A stretch of DNA of 64,000 bases, taken from Warburgia ugandensis (taxonomy: Eukaryota; Streptophyta; Magnoliopsida; Canellales; Canellaceae). The position numbers were made by a program, and so were the translations under genes. Under the pieces are notes generated by a model. That model saw nothing but the letters and a program-made list of their open reading frames with translations. It made no database searches and had not been told where the DNA came from. The DNA lies in contig CP141139.1 in the NCBI GenBank assembly GCA_035236585.1, positions 39,751,217 to 39,815,216 of the forward strand, read 5' to 3'. Position 1 is the stretch's first letter. Each line of letters begins with the position of its first letter. Shown here piece by piece: positions 38,501 through 46,980 of this stretch.

Positions 38501-41500
38501 GTCTTCTGTTGAGAAGAAATGTGATTTCATTTACCAAATCAGCCATCCTACAGGGTGTTGCTCTGTTATTTTTAAGCCACCTCATCACATTCGCAGAGGT
38601 GTCCTTCCAAAATCAAAGGTTATCCAGCAAGATAGTGTAAGAGACACCTTTCAAAAAACAAAAAACAAGAAAAGATAGTGAAGGAGATGAGTCATTGTTC
38701 TTGCTACTATGATTTCAGCAGTATTGATCTCTAAAACCCTTCCTGAGCCCAAGTATTTCAATAACAGATCGATTGATCTCTGAAAACACCACCTAATCCA
38801 GAAAGCCAAGGATCCTCCCTTGACAAGAGGCATTCAAGCTCAGCTTCACTAACCTATTTGAGGGGCACTCCAACTTGGACTTTAAATTATCTGCATAATT
38901 AATAAATGCAGTGCTGATTTGCAGAGTAATCCTGAAATGAACTTGCACTAATAACTGCCATGCTGCCAATATTTATGCCTTTCCACTGATTGAATTTTGC
39001 CTTTCAAAAATCCTTTTGTTTCTTTCTAGCAAATGGGCCATATCCGCACCATTAGCATGACCTTCATATAGTCTCCTTCCTTTTGAATACCATCTGAATT
39101 TTCCATGTTCCACAAGGTCATCAATGCTGTGAGGCTTTACCCAGGTAACATTAAAGCAACAAGGACTGCATTCCACAATTTAGATGAAACCACAGTTCAA
39201 AAACAGATGGGATAAAGATTCCTCTGCAGAGCAGCACATAGGGCATTTAGTGGCCACTTCTCCCCTTCTCTTGAGATTCTCATGTTAAAGGATTAACAAG
39301 TATTACCAAGCATGAGCTGTCATCTAAAATCCAGAGAGCTTGGTGGATCCAGCCAAGACCAAATGAAGTTACCTCGACTTGACCAAGACTAAGCCTCTTG
39401 GGCAACATTTCCACACAACCTAATCTTTATTCGAGGAGCAAAGGTAGACCTTTTGAAGAAGCCTGATGATTTCATCTTCCAATTCTAATTCATAGACAAA
39501 TAACAACATCCTGTACTTGAAAGACTATGTTCTCTCCAAAGACTACATTCTCTCCAAGCCATTGATGTTAACGAATTCTATGACCACACTCTCCTTATTG
39601 AGATAAAGATCACAAAGGCTAGCACTAGTTCAAGTTTAAATATTGCCTATGCAGTCACATGCGCGACTAGTCACTAAGCACAAAATTGAGCAAGGGCTAC
39701 AACTTGACTATGGGTAGCCGCAAGGGTGAAAAGTCACAGTGCAACTAGGAGCAAATAGTTGCGCCTGGCAACTTTTGTGCCCCTGATTCCAGGTACCGGA
39801 TCGATCTGCAATCATCAGTCCTCAATTTTCTTTTGTCAAAGATGGGAACAGGTAAAAGGGAAGCAAAAGGGGAAAGGGAAATGCACATTTTGCCAAACAA
39901 ATCACCATTTTTGTGTAAACCTGATCATTGATTGTCTACTCTCCATTGTTTTCGCTGGTGAAAATGGCCGGGAGGAAGGGTGGAGCATAGGTCGCTCTCT
40001 CTCAGGTTTTTCTCGTTTCCTTCGTCAAATTCGACTTGGATCTGTTTTATTTTTAAGAATGGGGTGCCATTATCAGTTCTGGCCCCCTCCCTTTATAAAA
40101 AAACTATATTATATTATATTATATTATATTATATTATATTATATTATATTATATTATATTATATTATATTATATTATATTATATTATATTATATTATATT
40201 ATATTATATATGCGTGTGTGTATATATATATATATATATATGTATATTATATGCAGTAATATATAATTAATTTTTTAATTTTGTGCCTAGGATCAAGTCA
40301 CATGATTAGGCGCACCTAGGAACTCCATATGCAAGTTGCACCCCTTACACCTGGTATGCATTGCGCTATGCGTAGAGTATTGCAAACAAGCTTCAAACAT
40401 GACCTTCCATGTCTTAGAAACTAAATAGGTCAAACTACCTTCAGTAACTTTGGTCTAGCTCAAGAAAAAATATTCATCACAATATTTAGATGGCTAATTC
40501 CAAATGATGGAGGAGTCTTAGTTACATTTGAAAGGCTTCAAAATAGAAGCAAGGAAGAAAGTTCCTAAACACTCAATGCCTCTATGTCAAAATCTTTTTG
40601 AAACCACTTAACCAAGTAAAGGTACCATCTCTCCAATAGGTAACAAGATGAGGGAGATTAGACTTAGATGGTTTGGACATGTTCAAAGGAGGCCAACAAC
40701 GGCACCAGTTAGAAGGAGTGAGGCAAGACAAGTTGAAGGTTCTAAAAGGGCAAGGGGAAGGCCCAAAAGAACGTGGATAGAAGTGGTGAGGAAAGATTTA
40801 AAAATTTTGGGACTAAATGAAGCCATGGTATTTATTAGAGTGGAATGGAGGAATAAGATTTATGTGGCCGACCCCTAATTGGGATAAGGTCTTGATGATG
40901 ATGATGATCATCATCATCAAAGCCTTATCCCTATTAAGGGTCCACTATGGGAATCTTGTTCCTCCATTCCTCTCTATCAAGTGTCATGGCTTCATTTAAT
41001 CCAAATATTTTTAAATCTTTTCTCGCCACTTCTTTCTATCTACGTCCTTTTAGGCCTTTCCCTTGACCTTTTAGCTCCTTCAACTTGGATTCACTCACTA
41101 CTTCTAACATGTGCCGTTTTCGATCTCAATTGGACATGTCCAAACCATTTAAGTCTACCCTCCCTCATCTTATTGGCCTATTGGTGCTACTCATAAATTT
41201 CTTCTAATATTTTCATTTCTAATCTATCCTTTTTTGTCTAGCCATTCATCCATCTCAACCTCCTCATTTCGACCATGCCCATCCTATGTACGTGTTGTTC
41301 CTTAACTACCTAACACTCTGATCCATAGAGCATGGCCAACCTTGCAGCCATCCTATAGAATATTCCTTTCAGTTTAAGGAGCATCCGCAAATGACACAAA
41401 ACTCCAGAGGTATATCTCCATTTGTTCCAACCCACTTGGATTCTCTAGATAACATCCCTCTCAAATGCTCTCATGAATTATTGATCCTAAGTATCAAAAG

Positions 41501-42405
41501 TGGTCCTTGTAATGAACTTTTTGGTTATCAATCTTTACTGGCGCTTCACTCTCAGTCCTCTCCTTGCTAAAATTGCATTCAATATACTCTGTCTTAGTTC
41601 AGCTAATTTTAAATCCTTTAAACTCTATAATCTCTTCACAACTCTAGCTTTGCAATTACACCCTCGCTTGTAATAACAAAAATTATATAATTCTAATTAT
41701 GTTATACTTTTCAAAAGTAGTTACCCTTGAGATGTAGTGATGTGACACTTCCAATATGCAAATTATTTGCTGATCAACAGATGCACAGGCTAAAGCAACC
41801 TAAATTCATCTTGTAGTCACATTCAACTCGAATTTCAACTATTATTTTGTTGTCCAAATCCGTGTAAATACTCTCACCAATTTAACTCTCACTCAAATGC
41901 CAAAAGATATTCCAATTGGAAAATTCAAACATCCAAATAGACAAGGTTTTTCAATTGAATCCATATTCTCACCATGATTCATTAGCAACCTGATGTTTGA
42001 TGTAATATTACCAAATTGGAATATATTTTCCAGTTATGGCATTGCCAAGTTGGATACAAAAAGATGAACCATCTCCATAGTGTTAGCCTCATCTTCTTGA
42101 ATCAATTACTTATTACAATAGCTCAGAAGATAAAAGAAAAGAAAAAGTTATATTTAGCTACCCAACTAGAACCAATGAACTTGGATGCCTAACCACTTGT
42201 TTTACTTCTTTAAAATTTTAGAAAAATCAATGGTTATGGTTTTCAATACAAAGAAACATAGGTAGAAAGCATCCAATGCGCATGAAATCTTGTACTTAGC
42301 CTATTTAAACCACTCCAATGGGCATGAGATGTTGTATTACTATTTGTATCTAGTGGATTAACTAATTTTTCTATGCCAAACATGATGAATGGCTTAGATT
42401 TTCCC

Positions 42406-42494
<89 letters not shown>

Positions 42495-43806
42495 GATGTG
42501 AACTCCTTCCACGCTTTTGAGCATGGACTCCTGCCAAGACACGTGCAATAAAATGTAGATTGAATAACAGCATATTGTATCAATCATGATTTGCAAATAA
42601 ATTGGATAATATAATTTCTCAGATCTTTCAAATTAAAAAAATATATTAATAATAAATGGTTGCAAACACCTATAACAGCTAGAACTTTTAGGTGGCCTAA
42701 TATTTTTGAAGATATGTACCATTCACAGTGTTTCCCTTGGGTTAGATCAATCATGATCCAAAATTCTCATCCAAAAGGGTGGCAAAATATGACACAACAC
42801 GATAACCATCTTGAACCCGACACAAATTTAGTGGCTTAGGGTTGAGCCTTATCGTGTTCATGTCATTTTCCGGTCAACCCAAAAATGACACACCAAAAAT
42901 CATGTCGTGTTCGGGTCAATCAATGTTAACCTATTGTATTGACCTGTTTGACATGCAAACTATTAATTCGTCGTGTTGACCCCTCTGACCTAACACCTAT
43001 TAAAGTAATATAGGATGGTTTTTCAAAAACAGTCCTATATTAATATAGGGCGATTTTTTAAAGCCCGTCCTATATTTTTACGGTTATTAAAAAACCATCA
43101 AGATAGGATGGGTTTTCAAAAACAGTCATATAGGACAGTTTTTTAAAACCAGTCCTATATTCTTATAGTTTTTGAAAAACCTTTAATATTGAACGGGTTT
43201 TTAAAACCATCCTATACTCCTATACTCTATATAGGACGGTTTTTTAAAACCTGTCCTATATTATTATGATTTTTTTAAAACCTTTAATATAGGATGAGTT
43301 TTCAAAAACCATCCCATACTCTTATATGAATATAGGATGGGTTTTGAAAACCGATCCTATATTTTTATGACTTTTGAAAACCATCAATATAGGATGGGTT
43401 TTCAAAAACCGTCCTATATTTTTACGGTTTTTGAAAAACCAACTGCCTCATTTAATCGTGTTACATGAGTCATGTCAACTCGTTTAATAATCATATCATA
43501 TTCGAGTCGCGAATTTTTGACACGATTATTAAGCGGGGCGTGTTCGTGTCGACCCATAACTATAATGTGTCAGTCTCGATATGACACGAACACAACCCTC
43601 CAACTCGAATTGCCAGGCCTACTCATCCATTGGATTATTGTAGCAAATGACTGCGCTCAGTTGTAAAATGGATGGTGAAACATTCTATGGTTCATGTTTC
43701 AACTCAATAAAAACAGCAGTGAAGTTGTAGCCAATCGTAACATGTATTAAGGGGCTCATGAGGAAAAGCATGGGGGCATATATCAATACCCTGAAAATAA
43801 GCGTAG

Positions 43807-43863
<57 letters not shown>

Positions 43864-44335
43864 CTTCTTAGCAAAAATTTAAAAGAAACATACAATGCGC
43901 TTTCCAAACTCGATTCCTGCAACCACGAAAGGTGTAACTCCAGCTGAAATCAAACAGATCAAAGACAAGCTATAAGGAATCCCCTTGGAAGCACTATTTC
44001 TGGCAAATGAAAAACTCATGCAATGAAGAAATTCAATTGCAAAAGACGAAAATTAAAGAGAAAAAAGAGAGGGAAAATTAGAGGAAGAAGGTGAGTCAAA
44101 TACCTATAGTTCCAACAACGATTTGCCAGGTGACTTCAGCCTGAATGGGACCAGTGGCGGAAGCGACGTCATCGATAACAGAAATTCTGGTTGGAAATCT
44201 GCATTTGCCAGTCGAATGGTTGCTCCAGCCTCGGGGAAGGAGATTAGGGTTTGGTTTTGCAGAATTGATAGTTGATTTTGGTAGGTTTATGGAGCTTCGG
44301 GAAACGAGAAGGGGAGTACGTATTGAAACTTCCAT
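29516..44335 (-). CDS. Four-exon gene for a small, probably plastid-targeted, DnaJ-like zinc-finger protein
   Basis: Exons, in minus-strand order: 44335-44104, 43943-43894, 29778-29697, 29562-29516 (stop TGA 29518-29516), giving 136 codons. Donors are GT at 44103, 43893 and 29696; acceptors are AG just before 43943, 29778 and 29562; exons end in phases 1, 0 and 1 and the frame stays open. The start is the only ATG at the head of exon 1 ([12 protein letters not shown]). Residues 1 to about 60 are rich in Ser, Asn, Pro and Arg with few acids, like a chloroplast transit peptide. Exon 1's end and exon 2 give a hydrophobic stretch ([20 protein letters not shown]). Exon 3 encodes [11 protein letters not shown] and RCPGC, four Cys in two CxxC pairs as in half a DnaJ Cys-rich domain. 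Exon 4 ends [15 protein letters not shown]. From memory, small plant proteins share this order; the zinc-binding, membrane-linked plastid role is inference. No inactivating change seen, so it looks functional. Confidence 0.85.
29697..29778 (-). CDS. Exon 3 of the zinc-finger gene (two CxxC pairs)
   Basis: Acceptor CTCTCTAG, donor G|GTATGATC on the minus strand. It encodes [18 protein letters not shown] followed by EYYFRCPGC. The pattern Cx2CGGxGxV with a second CxxC 16 residues further on is the core of a DnaJ-type Cys-rich zinc site, reduced to a single zinc-binding half. It lies 14.1 kb from exon 2. Confidence 0.85.
31619..32107 (-). repeat. 3' LTR (489 bp) of the intronic chromovirus
   Basis: TGTTAGGCCAGGAAGG at one end and GGGAGGTGTAACA at the other; matched by 36752-37241. 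Contains a CT-rich stretch and TATATATGTATATCC (31929-31943), a possible TATA region. Confidence 0.95.
32108..32122 (-). other. Polypurine tract overlapping the end of pol
   Basis: Nine G residues (complement at 32111-32119) directly before TAA and the 3' LTR. The run also encodes the last three glycines of the polyprotein, so priming site and coding end coincide. Confidence 0.8.
32108..32578 (-). pseudogene. Integrase C-terminus with chromodomain
   Basis: [36 protein letters not shown], then [20 protein letters not shown]: the FLVKWK...STWE core of a chromodomain, which in chromoviruses directs integration to marked chromatin. The sole defect is the stop just upstream. The frame closes with TAA at 32110-32108, touching the LTR. 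Confidence 0.92.
32579..33046 (-). pseudogene. Integrase core, second half, of the intronic chromovirus
   Basis: In frame with the previous segment. Contains the second catalytic Asp ([17 protein letters not shown]), [20 protein letters not shown] with the catalytic Glu, and [17 protein letters not shown] at 32581-32579 replaces a sense codon in the linker before the C-terminal domain. Confidence 0.92.
33047..34147 (-). pseudogene. RNase H and integrase N-terminal half of the intronic chromovirus
   Basis: Continues in frame after the TAG. RNase [48 protein letters not shown]. Integrase zinc finger: [18 protein letters not shown] with CEVCQQNK. First catalytic Asp in [14 protein letters not shown]. 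It ends at a TAG (33049-33047) shortly after [17 protein letters not shown]. RNase H removes template RNA; integrase inserts the copy. Confidence 0.93.
34148..34937 (-). pseudogene. Reverse transcriptase of the intronic chromovirus
   Basis: The RT entry ([20 protein letters not shown], about 34850-34790) is in one frame. [19 protein letters not shown] onward is in another, so a frameshift lies near 34780. The rest has the family blocks: [44 protein letters not shown] and the catalytic FFDDILVY, then [19 protein letters not shown] at 34150-34148 closes it in frame with the next segment. RT copies the genomic RNA into DNA. All catalytic Asp residues are present; the defects are the shift and the stop. 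Confidence 0.92.
34938..36719 (-). pseudogene. Gag and protease region of the intronic chromovirus
   Basis: The start is ATG at 36719 ([20 protein letters not shown], a coiled-coil-like gag start typical of chromoviruses). Frame is kept to 34938 but broken by TAG at 36563-36561 and 36530-36528. Beyond these a 505-codon open stretch holds the capsid domain ([28 protein letters not shown]), a zinc knuckle ([15 protein letters not shown]) and an aspartic protease with [15 protein letters not shown]. It ends with a TAG at 34940-34938 before RT. Gag packages RNA; the protease cuts the polyprotein. Expected to be one frame with pol in the active ancestor. Confidence 0.9.
36739..36750 (-). other. 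Primer-binding site, initiator tRNA-Met
   Basis: TGGTATCAGAGC on the minus strand, one base inside the 5' LTR. This is the standard plant Ty3 chromovirus primer site. Confidence 0.92.
36752..37241 (-). repeat. 5' LTR (490 bp) of the intronic chromovirus
   Basis: Same ends as the partner LTR; one extra T in the run CCCTTTTTCC. Most differences from the partner are transitions. It abuts the AGCTG duplication at 37242-37246. Confidence 0.95.
37327..38340 (-). repeat. Tandem duplication of the LINE 3' UTR
   Basis: 37327-37808 and 37812-38340 align along their length: ATTACTCTCC, GTGACTCAGAATTAATGAT, CATGCTTTTACCAGCATTTC and ATCATTTTTCTATTATCTTT occur in both. I estimate about 85% identity. Copy 2 holds an extra small duplication (AGATACCAGATTTAGAA). 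Confidence 0.85.
37327..39600 (-). mobile_element. L1-type LINE remnant with duplicated 3' tail, in the intron
   Basis: Minus-strand translation gives the zinc-binding RT-associated domain ([38 protein letters not shown], about 39520-39190), then [10 protein letters not shown], then an RNase H tail (SGLGGVFRD-like near 38770; [20 protein letters not shown] near 38430). This is the C-terminal half of a plant L1 ORF2 carrying an RNase H. The 5' part is missing and stops are many. The 3' UTR is present twice in tandem, both copies ending at an A run on the minus strand (near 37334 and 37817). It lies in the sense direction of the host gene. Confidence 0.75.
39900..40210 (+). repeat. Fragment of the double-hairpin LTR family (3' domain)
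   Basis: Contains GGGGTGCCATTATCA...TGGCCCC (40061-40087), shared with LTRs A, D and E, preceded by CGCTCTCTCTCAGG. An ATATT microsatellite follows. Boundaries are not determinable; only the short shared motif supports the call. Confidence 0.4.
40105..40206. repeat. ATATT pentanucleotide microsatellite
   Basis: About 20 uninterrupted ATATT units, followed by short TG and TA runs to 40241. Confidence 0.95.
40623..40905 (+). mobile_element. RTE-type LINE 3' end, plus copy
   Basis: A 76-codon open frame (40648-40878) reads [37 protein letters not shown] and VADP: the well-known C-terminus of plant RTE LINE ORFs. It is followed by CCCTAATTGGGATAAGGTCT and GATGATGATG, the tandem-trinucleotide end of this clade. 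The copy is strongly 5'-truncated but the retained frame has no stop. Confidence 0.85.
40906..41690 (-). mobile_element. RTE-type LINE 3' part, minus copy
   Basis: Minus-strand pieces: [33 protein letters not shown], then [10 protein letters not shown]-like, and the same ending as the plus copy (RLKWFGHV-like, GGATAAGGCTTTGATGATG). It covers more of the RT C-terminal region than its partner and has many stops. The two copies meet tail to tail at GATGATGATCATCATC. Confidence 0.8.
41691..42765. other. Intron sequence with a long GA microsatellite
   Basis: Apart from the GA run at 42408-42492, no feature is recognised. Confidence 0.5.
42408..42492. repeat. GA microsatellite
   Basis: About 42 uninterrupted GA units. 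Confidence 0.95.
42774..43621. mobile_element. hAT-like non-autonomous element (848 bp)
   Basis: Flanked by an 8-bp duplication CTCATCCA (42766-42773 and 43622-43629). Ends are AAAGGGTGGCAAAATATGAC and, reversed, TAGGCCTGGCAATTCGAG, a worn TAGGGxTGGCAA-type hAT terminus. Both arms are rich in GACACGA/CGTGTTCG phrases, as in a common plant hAT-derived family. No transposase. The middle is occupied by an array of palindromes. Confidence 0.7.
43007..43440. repeat. Array of TATAGGAYGG...CCRTCCTATA palindromes
   Basis: At least six near-perfect inverted repeats of about 35 bp (for example AATATAGGATGG facing GTCCTATATT) stand head to tail, spaced by TTTTTGAAAAACC-type smaller palindromes. Similar units occur in the CACTA remnant at 48645-48850 and 51265-51345. 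Confidence 0.85.
43810..43860. repeat. TA microsatellite next to the exon 2 donor
   Basis: About 25 uninterrupted TA units, 33 nt beyond the donor of exon 2 as transcribed. Confidence 0.95.
43894..43943 (-). CDS. Exon 2 of the zinc-finger gene (50-nt micro-exon, hydrophobic segment)
   Basis: Preceded by TTTGATTTCAG and followed by GTATGTTTC on the minus strand. Joined to the single base left by exon 1 it reads [17 protein letters not shown], a small/hydrophobic stretch closed by a basic patch, consistent with a membrane-anchoring helix. A 51-nt TA microsatellite begins (on the minus strand) some 30 nt inside the next intron. Confidence 0.85.
44104..44335 (-). CDS. Exon 1 of the zinc-finger gene (transit peptide and start of hydrophobic segment)
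   Basis: Encodes 77 codons plus one base. It begins [11 protein letters not shown] and ends ...[12 protein letters not shown], where the donor G|GTATTTG follows. The frame stays open upstream of 44335 but has no ATG there, which fixes the start. Basic and hydroxylated residues dominate the first 50 positions, as expected for plastid import. Intron 1, 160 nt, separates it from exon 2. Confidence 0.85.
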
Positions 44336-45804
44336 TTTGTTGATTGTGAGGAAGAGATTGCCGAACTCGCGCTTAACTAGGGGGTGCAAATATCAAAATT
44401 GCGCTGGATAACTTGGAGCTTAACTAGAGCCACGTATGCCAATTTGATTCTCCACCGTTAGAACCGTTATTCGTAAATAAAGAAGAATTTCGCGGCCTAA
44501 TGGCAATAGAATGTGGCAGGCTGACTTTGGAATGATCGAGACCGTCCATGTGTTAATTCCACATTTTGAAACACGTAAAGTTTCACAGCACCACTTCAGT
44601 GAGACAGCACCCATCCGCCAATCGAATGTGTTTCAATCATTGAATCCGAACTCTTTAGGTAAGAATCCGATGGTTCAGATCATGTATAAAGTGGTTACAT
44701 AACACTACATCTAATTGATATATCAACATGAGATCCAGCCTTCTTAATCGTAGACATATATGTAATTTACCGTATAATATTCTTTTTATTTCACATTAAA
44801 AATTATATTGATTTTTAATAGAAACAAGTCTCCCAAACAGGCACTAAAAATCTACACCATTTGTGTTGTCCTTATCCACATCCCCAAAGTTTTTGTTTAT
44901 TGTAAATTTGTAATACACATTCCCATAAATTCATCTCATGTGATGACTTGGGTTTTTAAATTATGATTTTTTCAAAAAATTTATTTTTCAAAGGCTGGAT
45001 TGATTTATATTTTTATTTATAAAATTAAAACATAAAAAAAAAGTTCTCAAAAATTATTTTCTAAAAACCCTGAATTCTCTCTTTCAAAACACATGTCTTT
45101 TTCAAAGGCAAGCCCATGTCTGAGCCGTTTAAGATTTATCACAAACTCAAATAAAATAAGAGCCCAAGATGAATCAATCACTGCAGCATTGCTAATGTAA
45201 TCATCAATGAAAATATTTGTCTTCACATCTCAATGTCATAATACATGAGTCTTTTCATTAATAGAAATAATTTCTAAATTGGCAGCTCCTTGTCTTCTTA
45301 AAGTGTAGCCTAGGTCCTCCTCTCCTTGCTCCTATGCTTTTTGCAATAGATCACCATGCTTTATTATAAATTAAGTATGCATCATACTAAATAGATAAAT
45401 GTAGACAACAAACTCAAAAACCATGGCATCCAACACACACTTGCTTTGAAATCATATTTTTCAATATAATAAAATCACACGACTATCTTACCTTAGTCAT
45501 TCCATGTTATACATTTATAGGAATTCACAAGTATTTAAATTTCATCAATTCATGTGAATAGATAATCACATTTTCATGAGTCATATAAATTAATATTATC
45601 AAAATCTAAAAGTAATCGTTCAATAAAACCACAACATCAACACTATAGTTGACAAAATATCTCATATATCTTGATATTTTGATAAGTACTCTACCAATTA
45701 GTCATAAGTACTCATCTAGCAAACATATTAGATTTATCTTATATAAAACCTTGGTTCATCTTAGGCAGAACCATGAGCCAAAACAAAAATATCATGGGAC
45801 TCAC
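44336..45804. other. 5' flank of the zinc-finger gene
   Basis: The promoter and 5' UTR should lie here, immediately above 44335. I see no convincing TATA box within 100 nt. From about 44900 on it is AT-rich without features. Confidence 0.4.
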
Positions 45805-46980
45805 TATGACACCCCAGGTTTTCATACTTTTTCTTTGTTCTTAAAGTGCTAAAAAAAATAATTCACAAAACTTGAATGTCATCTCTACCAAATAAGACAC
45901 ATTTCAAAATTTTTGAAATGCTAAAAGAAATATATTCAATAATTTTCAAGATTTTATCCAGTCACGGCTCATAGTCTAAATATATAACCACATATAAATA
46001 CATGTCTAGAAAGATCAAATTGAAGTCATCTACTTACATTGTTAGCACAAAGCTTGCGCTATTGTTATCCTCATCAAAGGTTCCACCTTGAGCTATTTTT
46101 TCTTCAAGTCCATTTTTTCAAACCTGAGACATTGTAAATGAATTACAATGTCTCAACAAGCTTATGCTTTGTAGGTGCTTTGAACATCAATTTGGCAGTT
46201 TAAATAAAGCCAAATATAATTTAGATATCTAGGCCATTTATTCTAAGGAACAATATATATATTAATATAGTCTAACCATGCGATAATATTCGTATCATAA
46301 ATATCTCAATTTATTTAAAGTAATTTTATATTATCTTATCGCATAAGATATACAAATTCACATCTTGTAATCTCATTAAATATCAACTCATGATGTAGGC
46401 ATATCTACATCAAATCATCTTTAAAATGTAACAACTTATAATCTTCTTAGAACGTATTATAAGCACGTGTAATGTAATTAGCATAATAGAAATCTTATCT
46501 AGGATTTAATCTATCTATGTACAATATCGGTAGAGGTAAAATTACAAGATATCCATACGAATGAATAATCATACTCTTAGTATGCATAAATCAATAATAA
46601 AGTGATAAAGCAGTAAAATCACTTCTCGATTCAATAATAAGCAAATCCATGCCAAATCAAAATCAAATATATTAGCTCACCTATAGGCAAATCCAAGTCA
46701 AGTCTACAATAATGCATATCAATGTAAAAAACCAAAATCACAATAGAAAATTTGTTGATCTAAGGATGATCTGACTGTCAGATTAAGGTATAAACTTTAG
46801 ATACACACAAAATTGAGCAGATGAAGATGAGATAGAACTGATTAATAACAATTAATGTGGGGATTAAGGATCTAATCATAAATAGAGATCTTAGATAATG
46901 ATCCAACAGTTGGATCGCCATAGATTCCATTGAGATGAAATAAATAACACAAAATAGTACTATGATACTAACATGCACAT
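45805..46980 (+). repeat. Partial LTR C of the double-hairpin family
   Basis: Starts TATGACACCCCAGGTTTTC, as in LTR A, and has the double hairpin at 46126-46171. The 3' half with TTACA end is missing: near 46980 the sequence passes into the inverted copy B. The exact junction is uncertain. Confidence 0.6.
46126..46171 (+). other. Tandem double hairpin, copy C
   Basis: GAGACATTGTAA (46126-46137), loop ATGAA, TTACAATGTCTC (46143-46154): a perfect 12-bp stem. Second stem CAAGC (46157-46161), loop TTAT, GCTT(T)G. Confidence 0.8.

Larger units (their letters stand above)
29779..43893 (-). other. Giant intron 2 (about 14.1 kb) of the zinc-finger gene
   Basis: Bounded by canonical GTATG at 43893 and TCTAG at 29779 on the minus strand; the neighbouring introns are only 160 and 134 nt. 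It holds a 5.6-kb Ty3 chromovirus, an L1 LINE with doubled 3' tail, an inverted RTE LINE pair, a hAT-like element and microsatellites. Both the Ty3 element and the L1 lie in the sense direction of the gene, so their own poly(A) signals would be in the transcript. In Arabidopsis such heterochromatic introns depend on the IBM2/EDM2-type machinery; whether this applies here is inference. Between 29779 and 31613 I see only anonymous AT-rich sequence. Confidence 0.8.

Noticed and set aside
39759-40270. Open frames ending in long YYIIL repeats
   Set aside because: Created by the ATATT microsatellite.
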